A stretch of DNA of 9,103 nt from Candidatus Omnitrophota bacterium (GTDB lineage: Bacteria > Ratteibacteria > UBA8468 > MWAK01), in assembly GCA_018829455.1 (NCBI GenBank), contig JAHJUB010000236.1, positions 1-9,103 of the forward strand. Direction: 5' to 3'. The translations under genes and the position numbers were made by a program. The notes beneath the pieces are model-generated. The model was not told the origin of the DNA, searched no databases, and worked only from the letters and a program-made list of their open reading frames with translations. Positions 1 to 5,766 of this stretch are shown one piece after another; positions within the stretch are counted from its first letter, which is position 1, and each line of letters begins with the position of its first letter.

Positions 1-98
1 TACCGGAGGCAAGGGAAGAGCGTCGGTGTGGGAAAGGGTGGATAACGAGTGAAAAACGGCTGGGAAGTCCCTATACGGGCGCTTTGTAATGATTTTTC

Positions 99-126
99 TT
101 GATTTATGCTAAAATATAACGATAAT
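99..126 (+). promoter_or_regulatory. Putative sigma70 promoter of the Fic gene
   Basis: A -35-like TTGATT (99-104) is separated by 16 bases from a -10-like GATAAT (121-126), so transcription would begin near 133. A G-rich Shine-Dalgarno-like GGGGGA (150-155) and an ATG at 160 follow. Because the promoter lies downstream of the earlier in-frame ATG at 106, it supports 160 as the real start. This is pattern recognition only; the boxes match the consensus well but have not been tested. Confidence 0.5.
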
Positions 127-159
127 TCTCGTATCGTAATCGTTTTTTCGGGGGAAGCC

Positions 160-1683
160 ATGGTTGAAAATGATCAGGATAAGTCGACCTATAGACTCGC
201 AGGGTATGCGGCGCTCATTGAGCGGTATGACCTCGATGTCATCCCGAACTGTCACAAGTCCCTTGTAACAGCCAGCGGAATCCACCGAATAAACTCAAGC
301 GGAGCCGTAATCGAGGAGGTCTACCCGTCCAAGTATTGGCCGGGAGACACGCTGGGCGACCATCTTGAATTCGCGCTCAAGTATGACGGGACGAATCTGG
401 CGATCCTCGCCAGCTTGTTTCAGAAGGCACCGGAAGAAGATCTCCTTAAATATGTCCGGTCCAAACCGACCGGTAAGTATGCCAGACGATTGTGGTTTGT
501 GTACGAGTTCCTGACCGGCAAAACGCTCCCGCTGGATGACCTGAAGCGGGGCAACTACATCGACCTGCTTGAAGCGGATGAATACTATACGCTCACCTCG
601 GCCCGCCAAATTCGACGTCAACGGGTCAACGATAACTTGCTGGGCAACAGCCGATTCTGTCCAACAGTTCGTAGCACTGATATTTTGCGTAACTTCGAAA
701 CGGCCGACTTGCCCAAGCGATGTCGGCAAGTGATGGCTGGCTATTTCCCGGAATTGTTGAAGCGGGCGCTCGGCTACCTTTACACCAAGGAGACGAAATC
801 GTCCTTTGAAATCGAACACATCCGACCCACCACAACACGTACCGAGCGCTTCGTGGCGATGCTTCAACTGGCTGAACAAGAAGACTTTTGCCGCAAAACG
901 CAGTTGATCGAGGTTCAGAACCGCATTGTCGATGCACGGTTCCGCGATTCCGATTACCAGTTGAGGCAGAACTACGTCGGCGAGACGGTCGCATGGCAGA
1001 AAGAGAAAATCCATTTCGCGTGTCCGAAGCCGGAAGACCTGGCCGACCTGATGGAAGGCCTGACCGCCGCCCACGAGCGCATGAACACCGGAGGGGTGTC
1101 CGCAGTAATTCAGGCAGCCGCCATTGCCTATGGATTCGTTTTTCTGCACCCGTTCGAGGACGGCAATGGTCGAATCCACCGCTTCTTGATCCACAACATT
1201 CTTGCCCGACGAGGCTTTACACCCGAGGGCGTTATGTTTCCCATCTCAGCGTCCATGCTGAAAAATCCCGCCAACTATGACGCCTCACTGGAAGCGTTTT
1301 CCCGTCAGCTCATGCCCCTGTTGGAATACTCGCTCGACGAAGATAGCCGTATGACCGTTCATAACGATACGGCCATATGGTACCGCTATATCGATATGAC
1401 GCCCCAGGCGGAAGCGCTTTTCCGTTTCATAGAACAGACCATCGATACGGAACTCACCAGCGAATTGGCGTTCCTGGCCAATTACGACAAGACCAAGAAA
1501 GCCATCCAGGAGATCGCGGACATGCCCGACCGGCAGATCGACCTCTTCATTCGCTTCTGCCTCCAAAACAATGGGCGACTCTCCGCACGGAAACGCGCAA
1601 GCCACTTCGTTTTTCTATTAGATGAAGAAGTTGATCAAATGGAAAAAGCCGTTCAATCTGCTTACGGAGACTCCGTCTTATAA
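160..1683 (+). CDS. Fic-family protein (probable AMP/NMP-transferase), class II-like
   Basis: This 507-residue protein carries a canonical Fic motif, HPFEDGNGRIHR, at residues 330-341. Fic enzymes with this motif transfer AMP, or another nucleotide or phosphate group, from a nucleotide to a hydroxyl side chain of a target protein. His330 would be the general base, Asp334 would help bind Mg, and the Gly-Asn-Gly-Arg loop would hold the phosphates. About 110 residues earlier lies SFEIEH (215-220). Its position and its Glu219 fit the inhibitory (S/T)xxxE(G/N) helix of class II Fic proteins, but His replaces Gly/Asn. The N-terminal 150 residues resemble those of large (about 500-aa) stand-alone Fic proteins. 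The C-terminal 120 residues look helical and may form a winged-helix tail. I chose ATG 160 because a promoter and a G-rich ribosome site lie just before it; an in-frame ATG at 106 adds 18 residues but has no ribosome site. The TOTE gene begins 33 bases downstream on the same strand. The target is unknown. Confidence 0.9.
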   Translation: MVENDQDKSTYRLAGYAALIERYDLDVIPNCHKSLVTASGIHRINSSGAVIEEVYPSKYWPGDTLGDHLEFALKYDGTNLAILASLFQKAPEEDLLKYVRSKPTGKYARRLWFVYEFLTGKTLPLDDLKRGNYIDLLEADEYYTLTSARQIRRQRVNDNLLGNSRFCPTVRSTDILRNFETADLPKRCRQVMAGYFPELLKRALGYLYTKETKSSFEIEHIRPTTTRTERFVAMLQLAEQEDFCRKTQLIEVQNRIVDARFRDSDYQLRQNYVGETVAWQKEKIHFACPKPEDLADLMEGLTAAHERMNTGGVSAVIQAAAIAYGFVFLHPFEDGNGRIHRFLIHNILARRGFTPEGVMFPISASMLKNPANYDASLEAFSRQLMPLLEYSLDEDSRMTVHNDTAIWYRYIDMTPQAEALFRFIEQTIDTELTSELAFLANYDKTKKAIQEIADMPDRQIDLFIRFCLQNNGRLSARKRASHFVFLLDEEVDQMEKAVQSAYGDSVL

Positions 1684-1719
1684 GTGTTTTCGAACATGTT
1701 TATAATGGTTTAGAACATG
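1678..1719 (+). promoter_or_regulatory. Putative promoter and direct-repeat operator of the TOTE gene
   Basis: A perfect -10 TATAAT (1701-1706) lies 17 bases after TTATAA (1678-1683), a 4/6 match to the -35 consensus that coincides with the end of the Fic gene. A direct repeat surrounds the -10 box: 1686-1698 and 1707-1719 agree at 11 of 13 positions, share GAACATG, and are spaced 21 bases apart, two helical turns. The first copy contains the palindrome AACATGTT (1693-1700). A protein bound here would cover the promoter and the start codon, so repression or autoregulation is plausible. The predicted transcript start, near 1713, leaves almost no leader. Confidence 0.4.
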
Positions 1720-3906
1720 AAATACAAGGAGCTGCTTATAAAATACAATCTTTTATTAAGCGAGAATAGTCGCTTAACGGAAGAAAACAATAGATTGAAA
1801 GCAGAGCTTGGGATGACGCAATCCAAGCCCACTAAAAATAGCATTACAAAAATAATTGCAGAAAAGGCCAAACTTGATGACGAATCAACTGATGGCGCCT
1901 CATTTTTAAATGTAAACAACACATCAGATTCCATCTCAAAGATCAAACTGTTCATGTCACGCTTCAAGGGTCGTGATGATGTATATGCGAAGCGGTGGGA
2001 AAGCAAAAAGAAAGCGACATCAGGATATTCACCGGTTTGCTTGAATCAATGGCAGGATGGGTTATGCGGCAAGCCAAAGATTTCCTGCACGAAATGCGCC
2101 AATAAATTTTATGCCGTTTTGGATGAACATGTCATAGAAGACCATTTGAGAGGGAGTATCGTAGCCGGCATCTATCCAATGCTACGGGATGAAACATGCT
2201 ATTTTTTGGCAATGGATTTTGATGAAGCAGACTGGCAAAACGATATCTCAATGGTGAGAGAGGTTTGCACCGAGTTTAATATCCCTGTCGCTGTTGAGCG
2301 ATCGCAATCCGGTAATGGCGGACATGTATGGTTTTTCTTCGAAAATCGGATATCCGCTACGTTGGCCAGAAAGTTCGGCACCGCCCTGGTGACCTTTTCC
2401 ATGAACAGAAGACATGAAATCCGTTTCAAATCGTACGATAGATTGTTCCCCAACCAGGACACCATGCCCAAAGGCGGTTTTGGAAATCTGATTGCATTGC
2501 CCTTTCAAAAATCGGCGAGAAAAAACAACAATAGCGAATTTGTTGATGAAACCTTTGAATCCTACTGTGATCAATGGGCGTTTTTATCATCGATGCAAAA
2601 GATTTCTGAAGATCGTATTGAAAGTCTTATATCGGAACTTTGTCATGGTCATGAACTGGGGATTTTAAAAATCGATGAAGAAGAACCGCAAAAACCGTGG
2701 GAAACGCACAAAGTCTGTCTGCAAAAAAGCGATTTCCCACAGCAAATCAGCATCGTGAAAGCAAATATGCTATTTATTCCAAAAGCGGCTATCTCCCAAA
2801 GGGCGTTGAATCGTCTAAAAAGATTGGCTTGTTTTAAAAATCCAATGTTTTACAAGCAACAAGCCTTGCGATTGTCAACCTATGGACGCCCAAGGGTCAT
2901 CTCCTGCGCGGATGAAACAATGGATTATCTGTGTTTGCCGAGAGGGTGTGAAATTGACCTATGCACTGAATTAGAACAACTTGGCATTAGTGTTTCCTTT
3001 ATCGATAAAACTAATGGGGGCAAAAAGATAGATGTCAACTTCAATGGCCATTTGAGAGATGAACAGCCCTTGGCCCTCGCACACCTTTTGCATCATGATA
3101 CCGGAATCCTGTCAGGGACAACAGCCTTTGGAAAAACCGTTGTGGCCATTAAGCTGATTGCCGAAAGAAAGGTCAATACGCTTATCTTGGTTGACAAGAT
3201 CAGTTTACTGTCACAATGGAAAAAACAATTATCGCAATTTTTAATCGTTAATGAACCCCTGCCGAAAATGGCTGATACAACAGGCAAGAAACAGGGGAGA
3301 AAGAAAAAAGTTGATGTCATCGGTCAGCTGGGTGGGGGAAAAAACACCCTAAACGGCATTGTGGATATTGCGGTTATGCAATCAGTAAGTCGACTGGGAG
3401 AGGTCAAGGATTGTGTTAAAGACTATGGGATGATCATTGCCGATGAGTGTCATCATGCTCCGGCTTTCAACTATGAGAATATTTTAAGAACCACAAATGC
3501 CAAATATGTTTATGGCCTGACAGCGACACCCACACGAAAGGATGGCCATCATCCGATTCTGTTTATGCATTGCGGCCCAATACGGTATCGAGACAATGCA
3601 AAAAAACAAGCAGAGAATCGGCCTTTTGACCATTATATCATTCCACGATTTACGTCCCTAAGAGTTCCTTTGGATAGTGATGAAAAAGATGTTTCTATTC
3701 AGGAATTATATTCTGAAATCGTTGAAAACGAATTTCGGAATCAGCAGATTGTTGAAGATGTACTAAACAGTTATCAGCAAGGGAGAAACTGCATTGTTTT
3801 ATCATTGAGAACCGCTCACATCGAATTGCTTGCGAAAAAATTAAGAGAAGAAGTTCCCGACGTTGTGATGCTAATGGGGGGTATGGGCACAAAGACGACC
3901 CGGTAG
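1717..3906 (+). CDS. TOTE-type primase-helicase, N-terminal part, ended by an in-frame amber
   Basis: The 729 residues before the amber codon show these parts in order. A Leu/Glu/Asn heptad region (1-32) is probably a coiled coil. A Cys cluster (C108, C117, C124, C127) is probably zinc-binding. An archaeo-eukaryotic primase domain follows with DFD (167-169), SGNGGHVW (198-205, His203) and GGFGN (253-257); this matches the AEP domain described for TOTE conflict systems. An SF2 helicase then shows Walker A GTTAFGKT (467-474), DECH (576-579) and TATP (602-605). The family protein should be able to make or extend strands and unwind nucleic acid in a conflict or mobile-element setting. TAG at codon 730 removes motifs V and VI, so the shortened product could keep primase activity but not a working helicase. 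The start at ATG 1717 has no clear ribosome site, and AAGGAG lies inside the gene at 1726-1731. Base composition is more AT-rich than the flanking genes, suggesting transfer. Confidence 0.82.
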   Translation: MKYKELLIKYNLLLSENSRLTEENNRLKAELGMTQSKPTKNSITKIIAEKAKLDDESTDGASFLNVNNTSDSISKIKLFMSRFKGRDDVYAKRWESKKKATSGYSPVCLNQWQDGLCGKPKISCTKCANKFYAVLDEHVIEDHLRGSIVAGIYPMLRDETCYFLAMDFDEADWQNDISMVREVCTEFNIPVAVERSQSGNGGHVWFFFENRISATLARKFGTALVTFSMNRRHEIRFKSYDRLFPNQDTMPKGGFGNLIALPFQKSARKNNNSEFVDETFESYCDQWAFLSSMQKISEDRIESLISELCHGHELGILKIDEEEPQKPWETHKVCLQKSDFPQQISIVKANMLFIPKAAISQRALNRLKRLACFKNPMFYKQQALRLSTYGRPRVISCADETMDYLCLPRGCEIDLCTELEQLGISVSFIDKTNGGKKIDVNFNGHLRDEQPLALAHLLHHDTGILSGTTAFGKTVVAIKLIAERKVNTLILVDKISLLSQWKKQLSQFLIVNEPLPKMADTTGKKQGRKKKVDVIGQLGGGKNTLNGIVDIAVMQSVSRLGEVKDCVKDYGMIIADECHHAPAFNYENILRTTNAKYVYGLTATPTRKDGHHPILFMHCGPIRYRDNAKKQAENRPFDHYIIPRFTSLRVPLDSDEKDVSIQELYSEIVENEFRNQQIVEDVLNSYQQGRNCIVLSLRTAHIELLAKKLREEVPDVVMLMGGMGTKTTR
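3904..3906 (+). other. In-frame amber codon inside the TOTE gene
   Basis: The codon is TAG, number 730 counted from 1717. Upstream and downstream reading frames are identical, with no insertion or deletion. The protein on both sides continues one SF2 helicase C-terminal lobe, so a sense codon is expected here. A single base change from CAG, GAG, AAG or TGG would produce it. Read-through or amber recoding cannot be excluded from this window. Confidence 0.9.
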
Positions 3907-4641
3907 GTCTTTAACCGCATCACCGATACGCCTGCTGATAAAAATCTCATATTAGTGGCCACAGGTTCTTTTATCGGTGAAGGCTTTGACGAACCGCGTC
4001 TTGACACCTTGTTTTTGGCCATGCCGATATCATGGAAAGGCACTCTGCATCAATATGCCGGGAGGCTTCATCGGCTGTTTGAGAATAAAAAAGAAGTACG
4101 GATCTATGATTATGTGGATATCCATGTAAAGATGCTTGAAAGAATGTATCAAAAACGGCTAACAGGGTATGCCTCCATGGGATACAAAGCCAAAGGTGAG
4201 GATATAATGTCATCGCCTTTGGATATCATTTTTGATAAAGATAATTTCTTACCAGTGTTCACCCATGATATCGTCAGTGCGAAAAAAGAAATTTTGATCG
4301 TAAGCCCGTTTGTCAGAAAAAGACGCACATTGCAAATGGTACAACACTTAAAAATTGCATTGGACAAAAAAATCCGAGTAATTGTTGTGACCAGGCCGAT
4401 AGAGGATTTTAAAGCAAAAGACCGGATTGCTTTGCAGAGAATGCTGGACACAATAAAAGATAACGAAATAAGTGTTGTTTTCAAATCCAATATTCACCAA
4501 AAATTCGCCATCATGGATCAAAAAATAGTGTGGTATGGCAGTGTCAATCTTTTGAGTTATGGCAGCGCTCAAGAAAGCATCATGCGTATTGAAAGTCCCA
4601 ATATCGCCAATGAGTTGATTAAAAGTATAGAAAGCCCATAA
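3907..4641 (+). pseudogene. TOTE-type primase-helicase, C-terminal part: helicase end plus HKD nuclease
   Basis: This is the continuation of the preceding gene in the same frame: 244 codons and a TAA, giving 974 residues in all if the amber is read as an amino acid. It holds helicase motif V (GEGFD, codons 754-758) and motif VI (QYAGRLHR, 779-786), whose arginines complete the ATPase site. A phospholipase D-like nuclease domain (about 830-974) follows, with an HKD motif HQKFAIMD (H927, K929, D934) and GSVN (941-944). One HKD motif per chain suggests a dimeric nuclease, as in other single-HKD members. It has no credible start of its own: the only candidate is GTG at 3955, which encodes the Val of a conserved helicase strand and has no ribosome site. 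Translation therefore needs read-through. The absence of further lesions argues that the interruption is recent, artefactual or tolerated. Confidence 0.8.
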
Positions 4642-4644
4642 AGT

Positions 4645-5089
4645 GATGTAAAGACTGCGGATATCCCGGTGCAGCAACTCTTCCCGCACCGGGGCAAGGC
4701 GCGCCATTCAGCCGCGGCCGTCCTCCATGCCGAAGCGGTCGTAGTTCTCGGACTCGTGCAGGCTCCAGGTGATCACCTAATGAGTTTTCGTGGCCTTGAA
4801 ATCAAGAATGTCGCGCACCGCAATCGCTTCGGCCGTTTTCTCCGATAGCGCACTCGATGGGCACGCGCACCATGAAAATGGCCGTCATCCAGTTGGCCAC
4901 ATAGACATGGGCATCGAAAAACCGTCGCATCAAATCAGCCGGATTGCCCTTGAAATCGCCCCAGTTGTATTCGTTGATAAAACTGACGGGCGTAATGTGC
5001 GCCCGGGTCGAAAGCGAGCGCAGGGCCGACGTCTCCTCCGATGTCAGCGGCCTATCGATGGCGAGAAACTCGTAATACTGGTATTCACA
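4645..5089 (-). pseudogene. Degraded hypothetical gene with three lesions and a lost 3' end
   Basis: Read on the minus strand from 5089, the frame begins CEYQYYEFLAIDRPL and continues through NEYNWGDFKGNPADLM and FDAHVYVANW. I recognise this as a widespread hypothetical family with no function I can name. An extra base at 4852 shifts the frame. Removing it restores ALSEKTAEAIAVRDILDF and onward. The restored frame then hits TAG (4777-4779, between His and Val-Ile-Thr-Trp) and TGA (4708-4710, before MARLAPVREELL). Tryptophan (TGG) is the likely original at both. Family-like sequence ends at RSLYI, around 4645, four bases beyond the TOTE stop codon. Neither the original start codon nor the 3' part is present. 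A minus-strand frame at 4802-5152 opens with TTG, not ATG, and joins this remnant to a different one upstream, so it is not a real gene. Confidence 0.65.
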
Positions 5090-5221
5090 CTTGGCAGTTT
5101 TCCTATCCGCGGCAGTTGTTGCAAATAATGCAACAGGAGCCTCCCGCTTCAACTCACCGGTTTAAAATATATTTCCAGGATGCCGTGAAATGACGAACTT
5201 ATCCCTTTCAAATAGCCTGGC
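5090..5221 (-). pseudogene. Remnant of a second RhuM-like N-terminal domain
   Basis: The minus-strand frame from 5221 reads ARLFERDKFVISRHPGNIF, a TAA at 5162-5164, then TGELKREAPVALFATTAA and on to Lys at 5090. This matches the helix-turn-helix-like N-terminal segment of RhuM-family proteins, where the usual pattern is LF-x-DK-x-ISRHI-x-NIF-K-x-GEL followed by FxTTAxDGK. The TAA replaces a conserved Lys codon in NIFKxGEL. The piece has no start codon. At 5090 it fuses in frame to the next remnant at a Glu-Tyr pair that both families contain, so a short-homology deletion is plausible. It is a second copy, distinct from the RhuM fragment at 5279-5557. Confidence 0.6.
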
Positions 5222-5282
5222 TCACGCCGTTTTGCCCGCAAAGCTGGTCGAGCAGTTGTTGGTACTCAGCGGATAACTTCAT
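5208..5282 (-). CDS. 24-residue peptide, probable gene-start fragment
   Basis: ATG at 5282 overlaps the TGA of the RhuM fragment as ATGA, with a GGGGAG ribosome site just upstream. The peptide starts MKLSAEYQQLLDQLCGQNG and ends VSQAI before TGA at 5208-5210. Its first 14 residues look like the start of a longer helical protein; DUF1016-type (PDDEXK) nucleases begin similarly, but that resemblance is weak. VSQA may instead belong to the adjacent RhuM-like remnant, whose family has WLxQAQMAxLF at this point, one frame over. It could be translated by coupling; a function is unlikely. Confidence 0.3.
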   Translation of the reverse strand: MKLSAEYQQLLDQLCGQNGVSQAI

Positions 5283-5557
5283 TTCTTCTCCCCTCGTTTG
5301 CCCTCCCGACGAACTGTCAAATATTTTTTGACAGTTGCCTCCGGCACCAGCTCACCCTCCTCGTAAATACTCTGAATGTGATGGTTGATATTCTGGTTTG
5401 AGCTTTGAAACAGTTTGGCCATGAGCTGCTGGGTCAGCCAGACCGTCTCATCCTCCAGGCGCATGTCAATTTTGACTTGGCCGTCTTCCGCTTCATAGAC
5501 GAGAAACTGGCCCTTGCCGGAATCGGGGCTGTCAGCAGGCACCAAGTTTTTGCTCAT
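5279..5557 (-). pseudogene. RhuM-family protein, N-terminal fragment (92 aa)
   Basis: The product contains EAEDGQVKIDMRLEDETVWL, then TQQLMAKLFQSSNQNINHHI and EEGELVPEATVKKYLTVRR. This is the N-terminal region of RhuM-family proteins, including its probable helix-turn-helix (about 45-70). Full members run to over 300 residues, continuing with a YYNLDxIISVGYR segment that is absent here. The frame ends EGKRGEKK at TGA 5279, just where the ribosome site of the next start (5282) begins. ATG 5557 overlaps the TGA of the Fic fragment as ATGA, and GGAGGAGG (5568-5575) stands 10 bases upstream, so a 92-aa product could be made. RhuM was named from a Salmonella pathogenicity island and its biochemical role is not established; members often sit beside restriction-modification genes, as here. 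Confidence 0.72.
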
Positions 5558-5766
5558 GATTGCACCGCCTCCTCCAATACCACCTGTGTGCCTTCGATAT
5601 GAGTCGTATGGTGGGCTTCCAGCACAAGCGTCCGGTTGCCCATTTCGCGGACCCAGTTTTCAGACAGCGTTGCCGCCTCCAGAAAACCTCTTGCCCGCTT
5701 GATGCGGGTCAGACCAGCAGTAATCTGGTTGGTGATCGTGAATCTGGGACCAATATATCCGGTCAT
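5554..5766 (-). pseudogene. Second Fic-family protein, N-terminal fragment with the inhibitory motif (70 aa)
   Basis: The frame starts MTGYIGPRFTITNQITAGL and reaches EAHHTTHIEGTQVVLEEA before stopping at residue 70. TTHIEG (54-59, Glu58) is an exact (S/T)xxxE(G/N) motif, the helix that blocks the nucleotide site in class I and II Fic systems. The catalytic HxFx(D/E)GNGR domain that should follow is entirely missing. The frame breaks off after the inhibitory helix and meets the start region of the RhuM fragment. ATG 5766 overlaps the radC TGA as ATGA, with AGGGA upstream, so it is positioned for translational coupling to radC. It is most simply a deletion remnant, although the surviving piece resembles a stand-alone Fic antitoxin in content. 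Confidence 0.72.

Noticed and set aside
3..89. 28-codon open frame at the left edge ending in TAA
   Set aside because: It could be the tail of an upstream gene, but I recognise nothing in it and it is too short to support.
106..159. Earlier in-frame ATG for the Fic gene
   Set aside because: It lies before the -10 box of the best promoter and has no ribosome site; ATG 160 has GGGGGA just upstream.
295..1194. 299-aa minus-strand frame
   Set aside because: It is antisense to the Fic gene, with no recognisable motifs; a shadow frame.
888..1280. 130-aa plus-strand frame inside the Fic gene
   Set aside because: It is a second-frame, arginine-rich shadow of the Fic coding sequence.
3955..4641. 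Independent 228-aa gene starting at GTG
   Set aside because: GTG encodes the Val of the helicase strand LILVATG, has no ribosome site, and the frame is continuous with the gene upstream of the amber.
4665..4693. Hairpin with 8-bp arms (CCCGGTGC/GCACCGGG) and a 13-base loop after the TOTE gene
   Set aside because: No T-run follows on either strand and it lies within former coding sequence of the pseudogene, so it is not a convincing terminator.
4348..4707. 119-aa minus-strand frame
   Set aside because: Its first 19 residues are the end of the degraded hypothetical gene; the rest is antisense to the TOTE gene.
5117..5135. Inverted repeat TGTTGCA/TGCAACA
   Set aside because: The arms are short and lie within the RhuM-like coding remnant; probably chance.
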